Under the pieces are notes generated by a model. That model did not search any database, was not told the origin of the DNA, and saw only the letters and a program-made list of their open reading frames with translations. 34,170 nt of DNA from an uncultured Ellagibacter sp. (GTDB lineage Bacteria > Actinomycetota > Coriobacteriia > Coriobacteriales > Eggerthellaceae): the NCBI RefSeq assembly GCF_934617235.1, contig NZ_CAKTTZ010000027.1, positions 1 to 34,170 on the forward strand. Direction: 5' to 3'. Positions 16,206-24,775 of the stretch are shown piece after piece (positions within the stretch are counted from its first letter, which is position 1; each line of letters starts with the position of its first letter). The position numbers were made by a program, and so were the translations under genes.

Positions 16206-17993
16206 TTAATCCAGAACCCCGAAAAGGTAGTGCAAAAACAGACGCGTGTCGCAGTTGTCGAGGTCGAGTCGATAGTCGGTTTTAATCTTGTTGAGCCGAT
16301 AGACCACGGTATTGCGATGCATGTTCATAAGTTCGGCCGTCTTCTTCACGCTGCAATCGAAGTAAAGATAGATTTTCAAAAGGCCGAAATCGTTGGTCCC
16401 GTTTTCCGCATCGGCGCGGCGGAGCCTGCTCACAATGTTTGGGGATGCGGCATACTTCGCGAGGAACTCGGCAGTGTCGGCGTACGGATCGACCAGGTAG
16501 CAGGGGAAATAGCGGTTGAATCGGAAGACGCAGTCGATGAAAGGCTCGCTGGACTGCAAGGCGAGGTACTTCGAAAAGTTCTTCTGGCCGTACTCTAGAG
16601 CGACATCCGCTTCCATGCGTCCCATGTGGCAGTACTCGAGCAAATCGAAACGCGACGAAAGACCGATCCTGGCCTTAAGGCGGGAAACGGCCTCGAAGAG
16701 CGCTTCCTCCATGGCGGCAATCTTTTTTGAGCTTCGCTTTGCCGAAATCATCAGCACGTAGATGCGTTGGTCGGCTATCACGGTGCGGCACGCTTGGAGT
16801 CCCGTGCGGATCTGATGCGCGATATGCGCGACGCCGCCGCACTCTTCGGCACCCGCGATCACCGCTATTTCGAAAACACCCTCGATCGGCAGGTCGAACA
16901 GGCGAGCCTTCTCTTTGAAATCGTAGGGATCGTGGATGTTGTCGCTCATTATCGACGAGAGAAACGCTGCCCCTTTCTCATGCGAGGGAAGGGTCGTTTG
17001 CCAGAATCGGTCGAGGCAAATGCCGACTTGGTCGGCGAGCAGGTCGAAGAGGAACTGCTGCCAAGGTGTGATGGAATCGGAAGACACCATAACGAGATGC
17101 GCTGCGTAGTTTCCCCCGAGGCGATACACTCGCGACATGTTGGGGAGAGGATTGATGGCGTTGCCGCCCTGGTCGAGGTGGCTTTTGTTCTGCGCGTGCC
17201 AGCGTTGGTCTTGCGCGAGCCGCTCGATTGTCGGAATCATGGACGTCGGGTAGCTGCCCGTCTCGATAAGCGCGCGGCTCATGTCGTCGAGGGGAGGGAA
17301 GTGCGGCGTTGCGGCGACCCGCGCATAGAGCGCATCGGAAAGGGCGATGTATTCCCCGAGCAGCTCTTCGCCAAGTTCGATGAGCTGCTGGGTCGAGCAG
17401 TCGTGAAGGACGAGGCGCGACATCTCGGCGTCCCATTCCCGTATCCGAATGAGGTGGCGGTTGATCGCGCTGCAAACGGCCGCGGGGGAAAGGGACGTGA
17501 ATGCGATGGGGAATGCCCCTGGTGAGCCCTGGGCTGTCGACGCATGTTCCGCCTTCGTCGTGCTGCAAGCCGCTGTCGTTTGCTTCGTTTCCGAAGTATC
17601 GTGGGCGGGTGGGACTTGCTTCATTCCCGATGCATCAAACTCCCCTTGCTCTCCGGCAGCTTCGGGCGAGGCAATCGCGAGAAGGGGCCTTGTCCGCTTG
17701 CCGTGCGCCAGCTTGAGTGCGCACTCGTAGGGAACGACGAGGAGTGTCTGCTGGTCGCCGCTTGGCTCGTAGGCCGATGGAGCTGGCTGGTCATAATTCG
17801 GCTTGCGCGGCGACAGCACTTGTTCGTCATCGCCCGACTCGCGCGCCGACGACGCTTGCGGGTCGCCTGGCTCTTCTGTTGGGGCATCGCTGCTGGCGTA
17901 GGAAAACGTGCGCAGGGCCCAATCGGGTGGAACCTCAACGGGCACCCCGATTCTCTCGAGGCAGGGTTCGATGATGCTGAGCGGGAAAAGCAT
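16206..17993 (-). CDS. PucR-family helix-turn-helix regulator
   Basis: This 595-residue cytoplasmic regulator ends in a PucR C-terminal helix-turn-helix (about 535-595): the segment SVKKTAELMNMHRNTVVYRL is the DNA-binding signature. The central part (about 350-530) matches the degenerate GGDEF-like region of such regulators. The N-terminal 200 residues contain an unusual Ser/Glu/Ala-rich low-complexity stretch (about 35-150). I place the start at 17993 because AAAGGGGGT lies just upstream; an ATG six codons earlier has no such site. It converges on the Cys-rich gene and is far from any gene it obviously controls. PucR-type proteins usually respond to small metabolites (for example purines, amino acids or aromatic compounds). 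Confidence 0.88.
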   Translation of the reverse strand: MLFPLSIIEPCLERIGVPVEVPPDWALRTFSYASSDAPTEEPGDPQASSARESGDDEQVLSPRKPNYDQPAPSAYEPSGDQQTLLVVPYECALKLAHGKRTRPLLAIASPEAAGEQGEFDASGMKQVPPAHDTSETKQTTAACSTTKAEHASTAQGSPGAFPIAFTSLSPAAVCSAINRHLIRIREWDAEMSRLVLHDCSTQQLIELGEELLGEYIALSDALYARVAATPHFPPLDDMSRALIETGSYPTSMIPTIERLAQDQRWHAQNKSHLDQGGNAINPLPNMSRVYRLGGNYAAHLVMVSSDSITPWQQFLFDLLADQVGICLDRFWQTTLPSHEKGAAFLSSIMSDNIHDPYDFKEKARLFDLPIEGVFEIAVIAGAEECGGVAHIAHQIRTGLQACRTVIADQRIYVLMISAKRSSKKIAAMEEALFEAVSRLKARIGLSSRFDLLEYCHMGRMEADVALEYGQKNFSKYLALQSSEPFIDCVFRFNRYFPCYLVDPYADTAEFLAKYAASPNIVSRLRRADAENGTNDFGLLKIYLYFDCSVKKTAELMNMHRNTVVYRLNKIKTDYRLDLDNCDTRLFLHYLFGVLD

Positions 17994-18413
17994 GAAGACC
18001 CCCTTTAGCATGCGGCTTTCGTCACGTCGCGCATTCGTTTGACCCCATATTACTCCAAACGCCTTCTTTTCCCACTTCCATGTGGAATGATGCGTGTGCT
18101 GCTCTTCGCCGTTGCTGTTCTGTTACACTGAAACGTGCTTCTTTCGGGTCTGTAGTTGCGGAAGCGCCTCGAGCGTTTCTCAGTCCAAGGCAGACGCGGT
18201 CGAAAGGATCCACGTAAGTTGCGCGTCCTGCGCGCAGCGAGCATGGCGCGTCCTAGAGGTAAGTCGCACCGCCCGATTCCATATTCGTGCGGCACAAGGC
18301 CGCCGCGGGCGAGAGGTACCACGGGTGCAAGCTCACGTCCCAGTGCGCGAGTGTGGGGGCAAAGACTAGGTCAGCCGGAAGAAGCGCATGAAAAGGAACA
18401 GACGGAGGTTACG
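17994..18413 (+). promoter_or_regulatory. 420-base gap with a long, structured leader before the solute-binding gene
   Basis: No gene is seen. From about 18130 the sequence is GC-rich with many self-complementary blocks (for example GCGCGTCCTGCGCGC near 18219). The segment 18311-18341, GAGAGGTACCACGG ... CACGTCCC, resembles the antiterminator motif of T-box leaders (consensus TGGTACCGCGG ... CGTCCC). However, the key UGGN bulge reads AGGT, and the helix pairings are imperfect. It could be a divergent T-box or another riboswitch-like element; I cannot confirm a specifier loop. Confidence 0.3.
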
Positions 18414-19403
18414 GTGACGAAGCGTTTTCGGAAAGCTATCCTTTGCGTAGCGATCGGTTGTGTCATGGCGTTTGCGGTCGCGTTGACGGGGTGCTCGAGC
18501 GACTCCACCTACGAACCTGAGTCGAAGACTCCCCAGGTTCAATCCCCGACCATCAAGGAAAACGGCGTTCTGCGCGTCGGCGTGAACACGGGCCGCGCCC
18601 CGCTCGCCGGCATGTCGGGCAACAAGATCGTCGGCATCGACGTCGATGTGGCGGCCGCGATTGCGGACAGCCTCGGCCTGAAGCTTTCCATCGTTGACAC
18701 GGGCAGCGACCCCGAAGGTGCGCTCAAGGACGGTTCGGTTGACATCGTGCTTGGCATCGACAAGTCCTCGAGCGACGGTTCGTTCTGGAAATCCGATTCC
18801 TACCTGCCTACGGGCATCGCGCTGTTCGCCATGTCGGAGAACGCCGCTGTCCCGACTGCGACGACTGGCGCCAAGTTCGCTGCGCAGGTTTCCTCCACGA
18901 GCGCTTGGGCGGTCATGAACGAATTCGGCGACACCTCGCTCACTTCCACCTCCAGCCCGAAAGAGGCGTTCGCTGCCTTGAGCTCGGGGCAGGTACAATA
19001 TGTCGCTGCTGACGCGGTCATCGGCAAGTACTATGCGAACGGGTCGAACATCAACGCGAGCATCGTCGCGCTCATGCAGCAGCCGAGCGGCTATTGCGTC
19101 GGCGTGCTCGACAGCAACTCCGATTTGAAGACCGCCATCGCCAACGCTGTGAGCTCTCTGAATTCGAACGGCGTCATGAGTGTTATCCAGTCGAAGTGGC
19201 TGGGTGGCAGTATGGACCTCTCGTCGGTGAAGCTTACTGCTGGGGCGACGTCAGGTTCGAAGGCGAAGTCGGACGCGACGGCCAATGGCACGACCTCGAC
19301 CGACGCAGCGTCTGCTGATGCGAGCGCGCAGGGTGCCACCTCGACCGATACGACGTCGGGCGGCGCCTCCACGGCTGGGTCGAACGCCGTGAAGGCTTCG
19401 TAA
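18414..19403 (+). CDS. Solute-binding lipoprotein of an amino-acid-type ABC transporter (orphan)
   Basis: This 329-residue protein starts at a GTG with GGAGG five bases upstream. A lipoprotein signal ends in LTGC (24-27), so Cys27 is lipidated and the protein sits on the outer face of the membrane. Residues about 48-265 form a family-3 solute-binding fold: GVLRVGVNTG, KIVGIDVDVAAAIADSLGLK, DGSVDIVLG and a late WLGG are typical of amino-acid-binding proteins. A 55-residue Ser/Thr/Ala tail (275-329) is extra for this family. No permease or ATPase gene is next to it; the closest neighbour is an unrelated peptidase on the other strand. It may serve a transporter elsewhere or act as a sensor. Confidence 0.88.
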   Translation: MTKRFRKAILCVAIGCVMAFAVALTGCSSDSTYEPESKTPQVQSPTIKENGVLRVGVNTGRAPLAGMSGNKIVGIDVDVAAAIADSLGLKLSIVDTGSDPEGALKDGSVDIVLGIDKSSSDGSFWKSDSYLPTGIALFAMSENAAVPTATTGAKFAAQVSSTSAWAVMNEFGDTSLTSTSSPKEAFAALSSGQVQYVAADAVIGKYYANGSNINASIVALMQQPSGYCVGVLDSNSDLKTAIANAVSSLNSNGVMSVIQSKWLGGSMDLSSVKLTAGATSGSKAKSDATANGTTSTDAASADASAQGATSTDTTSGGASTAGSNAVKAS

Positions 19404-19477
19404 GCTGCGACTTCTCGTGTGACGGCGTGCCGCTGCCTCATCCATAATTCATAAGCGAGCTTTTGGCTCCCTATGAG

Positions 19478-19506
19478 AAACGCCTCCAAAATGGGAGGCG
19501 TTTTCA
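19478..19506 (+). terminator. Rho-independent terminator after the solute-binding gene
   Basis: A 10-bp stem AAACGCCTCC (19478-19487) / GGAGGCGTTT (19494-19503) with a 6-base loop ends in TTTTC. It lies 75 bases after the stop codon. Confidence 0.9.
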
Positions 19507-19666
19507 ATGAGTGCAGCGATTCGTGCCAGAATCACTCTATTTCGATGTACTTTTTCGACCCGCAATGTGGGACAGGGAGGGGAACGGAGAAGATAAGGCG
19601 GTTGAGATCACGCAGACGTGGGTTGGGTGCAGGCGTGTCCCAGCCCGCACCCGACCTGAAGAAGCC

Positions 19667-22603
19667 TTATTCCCCAAGCAGATCCACCACGGCGAGATCG
19701 GCCTTCGCGTTTTCGATGATCTCGCGGTTGCCGAACACGCAGACGATGTTCTTGCTCGCCGCCTGGCTCACGGCATTTCCGAGGGCACGTACTTCCTCGG
19801 GCGTCGCGTTCGCCACCTGCGAGCGCGTGACCAGGCGATCTTTCGGGTCGACGTGTGCGAACACGTAGCCGTCCTGTCGGCGCGCCAGCTCGCGGGGCTT
19901 CAATGGCGCGTCGAGGCCCGCGACGGTCGACACGATGTAACCGTCCATCTCGGTCTCGCTCGGGTTGAAGTTGGAAAGCCATGCGCCCGCCGCGCGGAAG
20001 CGCTCGATCGTCTCGTCGATATGCGGGTCGCGATACGAGTAGAAGCGCAGGTTGCCCGTGCGGGTGGGTGAGAACCCTGCTCCGTAGGCGCCGCCCTTCA
20101 CGCGGACCTCGTTCCATAAATAGTCGTAGGAAAGCGCGCGCGACGCCACAAGCCAGGCGCCCGAGTAGGGGACTCCGAGCAAGCGGCGGTCAAAGCCGAG
20201 CGCGGTGTAGGTGACGTCCGTCGGCACGACGAAGGCCTCGCCGGTCGCGGGCACGTGCGGCTTGGGCACAACAAGCCGGGTCGCGTTCGCCTCGGCCTCG
20301 GCCGCCACGCGACGACCCATGGTCATCCCTGCACCCATCGTGTGATCGAAGTCCCCGTCCTTGCCCGTGAAACCGATTGTATAGTTGTCGTCGGTGAAGA
20401 TGCGGCCTGCCACCTCGGCAAGCTTCGCAGCTAGGGCTTCCTTCTCCTCGTCGAACGCGGTGAGCGTGCGCTTTAAGAATCGATAGAATCCCACGCCGCC
20501 GAGTTGCTCGCGCACGACGGCAGCGGGGAGATAGTAGGACGCCACATGCGCCATCGCCGCACTATGACCAGCGTTCGCGAAATTCTGCTCCATGCTGACG
20601 CGCTTCTGCACGAGGATGTCGTGAATCTTGCCGAAGTCGTTAAAGCGTGTCTCGCCGAGAATCTCGCTTGGAAGCGTCGCCGCCCACTCCGCGTTTTCAG
20701 AGAGCGCAGAGCACGACACGGTCAGCTTCGGGAACAGCGCGCAGCGGTCGTCTTCGCGCTCGTGCACCTCGGTGTAGAAGGCGAGGTTGCCAAGCTTCGC
20801 CTGCGTAAGCGTGTCGATCTCCGTTGCGGTGTGCTTGTCTGTCGCGAGCTTTCCGAGCACCATGGCGAGCAGCGACGCGTAGGGAAGCTCCTCGAAGGAC
20901 AAACGCTCCAAGCCGTAATAGCGATACGCGTACACGATGCCTCGCGTTGCCACATCGTGCCTGATTACGGGAACATCTCCCGAGTCGTCGAGGCGGAACG
21001 CGGGTTCGACGGGCGCCTGCTCGATGTCGCTTGCGCGCATGCGGGGAAGGGTCGCGAGCGCTTCCGGGGAGTCGGGCTCCTCCTGTGCCTGGCGCAAGGT
21101 AGCGACGTCGGCCTCGATTGCGGCGATCCGCTCCTCGTTAAGCTCGCGCTCCATCTGCGCCAAGCGGGCCGCCGCGGCATCGTCGTCGTCGGGAAGTCCG
21201 TCCACAGGCACGACTTCCACATCCGCCACATGGTCGTTTTCCAGGAACACCTCGCGGATCAGCTGCTCGAAGTAGCCCTCGTCGAGCTTTTTGCGCAAGT
21301 CCGCGAACGCGTCCTCGTAGCGCAGATAATCGAGCGCGGCATCGTCGTCGTAGAGCCAGCCGGCCATGCAAGAGCAGGCGAGTGCCACGCCGTCCGCGAT
21401 CCCGAAATTCTGCTCGCGCATTACGAACTCGGCATGCGAGAGCGCTGCCGCCACCACCTCATGGTCGAGCGTGCCGTCGGCAAGCTCTTCAAGTACGCGC
21501 GAAAGCGCAGGTCGCAGGCGCTCTGCCGCGCCTTCCTCAAGGCCTTTCGCCTGCACGACGGCGAAAGGCTGCAGCATTGCGTCGGCCATGTATGCCACGA
21601 TGTCGCACGCGAGGTTCTCGTCGAGCAGTGCACGCTTGGCGGGTGCCTCGTTCGAGCCGAAGATCGCGTCGAGCAGGATGTCCATCGCGATCATGCGCTC
21701 CCTGTCGGCCGAGCGGCCCGCTACAAAACCCACCGCGCAGCAGGCGTTTTCGGGTGCCGTCTTCATGGGCACTTTGTTCCCAAACGACGTCACGGGCGCC
21801 TGCAGCTCAAGCGGGTTCGGCGTGCTCGCGGCGCGCGCTTCGGCCCCGCCGGGGGCCAGATAGCGCTCGTCGAGGAAGGTGAGGAAGCGCTCGGGGTCCA
21901 TGTTCCCGTAGAGCACGATCTTGGCGTTGGCCAGGTTGTAATGGCGGCGGTGGGTGTCGAGGAATTCCTCGTAGCTAAGCGTCGGAATGGCGGAAGGCTT
22001 ACCGCCCGACTCGAATCGATACGCCGTGTCGGGGAACAGTGCCGCGGAAAGCTCGTCGTAGAGCACCGACTCGGGGTCGGAGAGCGCGCCTTTCATCTCG
22101 TTGTAGACCACGCCGTTGTACACGAGTTTGTCCGAGCCCTCCTCGCCGGCGAGTTCCACATGCCAGCCTTCCTGCTCGAAAATCGTGCGCTTGTGGAAGA
22201 TGGCAGGGTGCAGCACGGCGTCGAGGTAGACGTCCATGAGGTTCAAAAGATCCTGCTCGTTGGTGCTGGCCACAGGGTAGATCGTCTTGTCGGGGTAGGT
22301 CATGGCGTTTAAGAACGTCTGCATCGAGCTTTTGAGCAGGTTCACGAACGGCTCTTTCACGGGAAACTTGTCCGAACCGCAGAGCACCGAATGCTCGAGG
22401 ATATGGAAGACGCCGGTGTCGTTTGCGGGCGGCGTCTTGAAGGCGATGGAGAACGCCTTGTTGGAGTCGTCGTTTTGCAGGTAGAGCAGCTGCGCGCTCG
22501 AGGCGTTGTGGTCGAGCACGTAGGCTCGCCCGTCGATTTCGGGCAGGTCAGAGGCAGTGCGCACGGTGAACCCGTGCACGGTTTCATGTGGCTTGAATTC
22601 CAT
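19667..22603 (-). CDS. M16C zinc metallopeptidase, presequence-protease-like
   Basis: This 978-residue protein is a full-length single-chain inverzincin. The inverted zinc motif HILEH (67-71) supplies His67, His71 and the catalytic base Glu70. Glu169 in YNEMKGA is the third ligand, at a spacing like that in mitochondrial/plastid PreP. Arg834 and Tyr840 (RVKGGAY) near the C-terminus match the PreP pair that completes the active site. An M16C-associated domain lies in between. No signal peptide is present, so it should degrade peptides in the cytoplasm. The 263 bases between it and the solute-binding gene hold that gene's terminator; a short inverted repeat at 19623-19650 could be its own 3' signal, but lacks a T-run on this strand. 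Confidence 0.93.
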   Translation of the reverse strand: MEFKPHETVHGFTVRTASDLPEIDGRAYVLDHNASSAQLLYLQNDDSNKAFSIAFKTPPANDTGVFHILEHSVLCGSDKFPVKEPFVNLLKSSMQTFLNAMTYPDKTIYPVASTNEQDLLNLMDVYLDAVLHPAIFHKRTIFEQEGWHVELAGEEGSDKLVYNGVVYNEMKGALSDPESVLYDELSAALFPDTAYRFESGGKPSAIPTLSYEEFLDTHRRHYNLANAKIVLYGNMDPERFLTFLDERYLAPGGAEARAASTPNPLELQAPVTSFGNKVPMKTAPENACCAVGFVAGRSADRERMIAMDILLDAIFGSNEAPAKRALLDENLACDIVAYMADAMLQPFAVVQAKGLEEGAAERLRPALSRVLEELADGTLDHEVVAAALSHAEFVMREQNFGIADGVALACSCMAGWLYDDDAALDYLRYEDAFADLRKKLDEGYFEQLIREVFLENDHVADVEVVPVDGLPDDDDAAAARLAQMERELNEERIAAIEADVATLRQAQEEPDSPEALATLPRMRASDIEQAPVEPAFRLDDSGDVPVIRHDVATRGIVYAYRYYGLERLSFEELPYASLLAMVLGKLATDKHTATEIDTLTQAKLGNLAFYTEVHEREDDRCALFPKLTVSCSALSENAEWAATLPSEILGETRFNDFGKIHDILVQKRVSMEQNFANAGHSAAMAHVASYYLPAAVVREQLGGVGFYRFLKRTLTAFDEEKEALAAKLAEVAGRIFTDDNYTIGFTGKDGDFDHTMGAGMTMGRRVAAEAEANATRLVVPKPHVPATGEAFVVPTDVTYTALGFDRRLLGVPYSGAWLVASRALSYDYLWNEVRVKGGAYGAGFSPTRTGNLRFYSYRDPHIDETIERFRAAGAWLSNFNPSETEMDGYIVSTVAGLDAPLKPRELARRQDGYVFAHVDPKDRLVTRSQVANATPEEVRALGNAVSQAASKNIVCVFGNREIIENAKADLAVVDLLGE

Positions 22604-22721
22604 GGTTCAGCTTTCTCGGAGGGGCTTCTCGTTCGGCTTCTATTGTCGCACAACGTGCGCCGCGCCCTGCGGGCAACGTGGATATATCGCAGGGATGGCG
22701 CAACGGCTCGGGCCAATCATC

Positions 22722-22727
22722 TATAAT
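22722..22727 (+). promoter_or_regulatory. -10 box upstream of the membrane protein pair
   Basis: A perfect TATAAT lies 29 bases before the GTG at 22757. No recognisable -35 box is at 17 bases. The upstream side is the divergent start of the M16C peptidase gene. Confidence 0.45.
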
Positions 22728-22756
22728 CGTGCGAAGACCACGGAAAGGATGAAATC

Positions 22757-23215
22757 GTGACTGAAGACGCCCGGAAATTCTCGCATATCAGCGTTGTGTC
22801 CGACGATGAGGACGATGTTGTGATCGAAGCGGGCGCCCCTCGTTCCCGCACCTATGGGGAAGGCGATTTCGCGACGGAACCTGCGCGAGGCAAGGCAGTT
22901 GCCGAAGGTGGGGAAGGCTTAGCCGCGCAAGCCGAACAGCCCGACAGGGCGTCTGCTTCCGCTGCTTTCGTCGCCCCCGAACGAGCTGCTGCCCCTGATG
23001 ACGAGTATGTTTCCGCCTGTGCGGCAAAGCCTGCCGGCAAGCAAGCCGAAAAGCCCGCCCGCAAGGCATCCGCCCCTGCCCGCCAGGGCTACGAGGAAAC
23101 GACGCTCGAGGACCTCGAGAGCACCAAGATGTCCGGCATGCAGAAGGGCATTATCGCGGTGGCGCTTTTGGGCATCGCCGCATTCATCGTGTATTACGTG
23201 GCGTTCATGGGCTAG
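22757..23215 (+). CDS. Unassigned tail-anchored membrane protein
   Basis: I do not recognise the family. The 152-residue product starts at a GTG with AAAGGA upstream; the nearby ATG at 22748 runs into a stop after two codons. Residues 1-125 are hydrophilic, rich in Ala, Glu and Lys, and probably disordered. They end in TLEDLESTKMSGMQKG before one C-terminal helix (about 130-149). The bulk would face the cytoplasm. The next gene, 39 bases downstream, also has a long acidic cytoplasmic part and one helix, so the two may work together. Codon use and composition fit the surrounding genes. Confidence 0.7.
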   Translation: MTEDARKFSHISVVSDDEDDVVIEAGAPRSRTYGEGDFATEPARGKAVAEGGEGLAAQAEQPDRASASAAFVAPERAAAPDDEYVSACAAKPAGKQAEKPARKASAPARQGYEETTLEDLESTKMSGMQKGIIAVALLGIAAFIVYYVAFMG

Positions 23216-23254
23216 AAGGGCCTGTGACCTGCGAAGAGATTGAAAGGTATCGCA

Positions 23255-24568
23255 ATGCCGAAACATACTGGAAAAGCAACAGAAGGCAGAGACGATCAAC
23301 CGATGCGCAAGGGCGAGGAAGATCGCTCGAACGACATCGGGCTTACCCAGGCGTTCGCGCCCGTCGGCGATGGCGATTGGTTTGATGATTCGCCTCACGC
23401 CTACCCCGACGAGGAAGGCGAAGTGGCGTTTGACGAGGATGCCTTCGCCGACGACCGCCCGGGGCGGACGGATCGCTTCGCTCCGATTGGAAGCGAAGAC
23501 GATAAGCCCGAGGCTGTCCATGCCGAGCACGCGGCTACCGAGGCGTCGTTCGACGAGGGTGAATCCTTCGACGAGGAGGCTGCTACGCAACCCCGCCGAC
23601 ATGCCGCTTCCCAAGGGGCTCATGCGGGCGGCTTCAGCTACAAGGGCGATGACGCCGACGAATACCCTGATGCGCTCGAAAGCCTCGAGCCCGTGGTTGA
23701 GCCCTCGGCGTTCGACCCCGACCCCGTTGCCGCCTCGCCTGTTTCGCGCGGGCGTCACACCCCTGCCGATCAGAAGGAGGAAATCCCTTCTTACCTGCGT
23801 AAATCTCGCCGCATGCGCCGCATTCTCATCGTGGTTGTGGTGTTGCTTGTGCTTTTGCTTGCCGCTGGCGGCTACTTCGCCGTCCGCCTGTTCCAGACTG
23901 CGCAGACGGCTGCCTACCAGCAGACCCAGCAGCAGCAGTCGAACCAGGATACGAACTCGCTGCAGGCGGGAAGCGAAGGCAACGATGCGACATCGACCGT
24001 GAAGAAGACGAGCGCGCCGAATTTGACCGAGCTTTTGGGATGCACGCAGGACGAGGCGCTCGCCAAGGTTGGTCGCGGCGCTCAGGTCACCGTATCGAGC
24101 GAGGTGAACGAGGAGGGCAACCCCATCAAAACCGACGTTCGCGTGGCGCTGACCGACGAGCCCGCCGACACGCGCACGGGTACGCCGACGCTGTATCTGG
24201 GGCTTGACGAGGACGGGGAAGTCATTCAGGCAGGCTATTCCGCAGGCACGGCGTCGCTTGGCTACGGAACGCTTTCGTTCTCGGACGCCGTGAAAAACGA
24301 GTCGATCATAGAAAAGACGCTGCAGGAGGCGGGCATTTCTGTTCCTGTGGGCACGGTCTCGCTTCCCTCCAACAAGACGGAGTACTCCACCTACGCGTCG
24401 GATGGAACCACGTTGGTGAAGGAGTATTGCCCGTTCACAGGTGACGTTGACATTAACGGCGTCTCCCATACGTGGTCGGCGGTGCTTTCCTACGATTACT
24501 CGGTGGCGAACGCGTCGGGCAATCTCGCCGATACGATTCGCATCATTTATGTGTACATCAATGCATAA
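23255..24568 (+). CDS. Unassigned single-pass membrane protein with acidic N-terminus
   Basis: I do not recognise the family. The ATG at 23255 has GAAAGG upstream and gives 437 residues. Residues 1-180 are strongly acidic and low in complexity (many Asp, Glu and Ala). A basic stop-transfer patch, RKSRRMRR (182-189), comes before one membrane helix (190-212). A Gln-rich stretch (220-235) leads into a folded extracellular part (about 255-437) that contains a lone DEALAKVG motif and several beta-strand-like segments. By the positive-inside rule the acidic part is cytoplasmic and the C-terminal part outside. It sits between the tail-anchored protein and the infC operon. Confidence 0.75.
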   Translation: MPKHTGKATEGRDDQPMRKGEEDRSNDIGLTQAFAPVGDGDWFDDSPHAYPDEEGEVAFDEDAFADDRPGRTDRFAPIGSEDDKPEAVHAEHAATEASFDEGESFDEEAATQPRRHAASQGAHAGGFSYKGDDADEYPDALESLEPVVEPSAFDPDPVAASPVSRGRHTPADQKEEIPSYLRKSRRMRRILIVVVVLLVLLLAAGGYFAVRLFQTAQTAAYQQTQQQQSNQDTNSLQAGSEGNDATSTVKKTSAPNLTELLGCTQDEALAKVGRGAQVTVSSEVNEEGNPIKTDVRVALTDEPADTRTGTPTLYLGLDEDGEVIQAGYSAGTASLGYGTLSFSDAVKNESIIEKTLQEAGISVPVGTVSLPSNKTEYSTYASDGTTLVKEYCPFTGDVDINGVSHTWSAVLSYDYSVANASGNLADTIRIIYVYINA

Positions 24569-24583
24569 ATAAGAAATGAGCCC

Positions 24584-24612
24584 TTGCGTTTGCCGCGCGA
24601 GGGCTCTATACT
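24584..24612 (+). promoter_or_regulatory. Promoter of the infC-rpmI-rplT operon
   Basis: TTGCGT (24584-24589) and TATACT (24607-24612) are separated by exactly 17 bases. The same stretch forms an 11-bp stem (24578-24588 / 24596-24606), probably the end signal of the upstream gene, so promoter and terminator overlap. The start would be near 24619, giving a leader of about 155 bases before infC. Confidence 0.6.
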
Positions 24613-24719
24613 GTAACGGCTGTATTCAAGCGAGGACGTCAGTTCTCCACCTGTTTCGGCGCTTCGGCTGCTGATGGGTCGCTTCAATAACGTGCTTCAT
24701 GCACACCCTTGAATTGCGA

Positions 24720-24747
24720 AACCCGCGGCCGTGCCTGCGGGTTTTTT
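24720..24747 (+). terminator. Attenuator-like terminator in the infC leader
   Basis: AACCCGC (24720-24726) pairs with GCGGGTT (24737-24743), followed by TTTT. It stands between the promoter and infC, only 29 bases before the start codon. In Bacillus-type operons ribosomal protein L20 or IF-3 supply controls read-through of such a leader terminator; the same is likely here (inference). Confidence 0.8.
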
Positions 24748-24775
24748 GTTGCGCACAAGCGCAAGAGGAAGGAAG

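Noticed and set aside
18368..18385. Similarity of AGGTCAGCCGGAAGAAGC to the apical loop of SRP RNA
   Set aside because: The flanking bases do not pair, and the 3' half of such an RNA would overlap the ribosome-binding site and start of the solute-binding gene. Probably chance.
20504..22312. A 602-codon plus-strand frame within the M16C peptidase
   Set aside because: Antisense shadow of a gene with full catalytic motifs; the product is Arg/His/Val-rich without family features.
22919..24469. A 516-codon minus-strand frame opposite the two membrane proteins
   Set aside because: Arg/His/Leu-rich shadow without a ribosome-binding site; the plus-strand frames have good starts and sensible topology.
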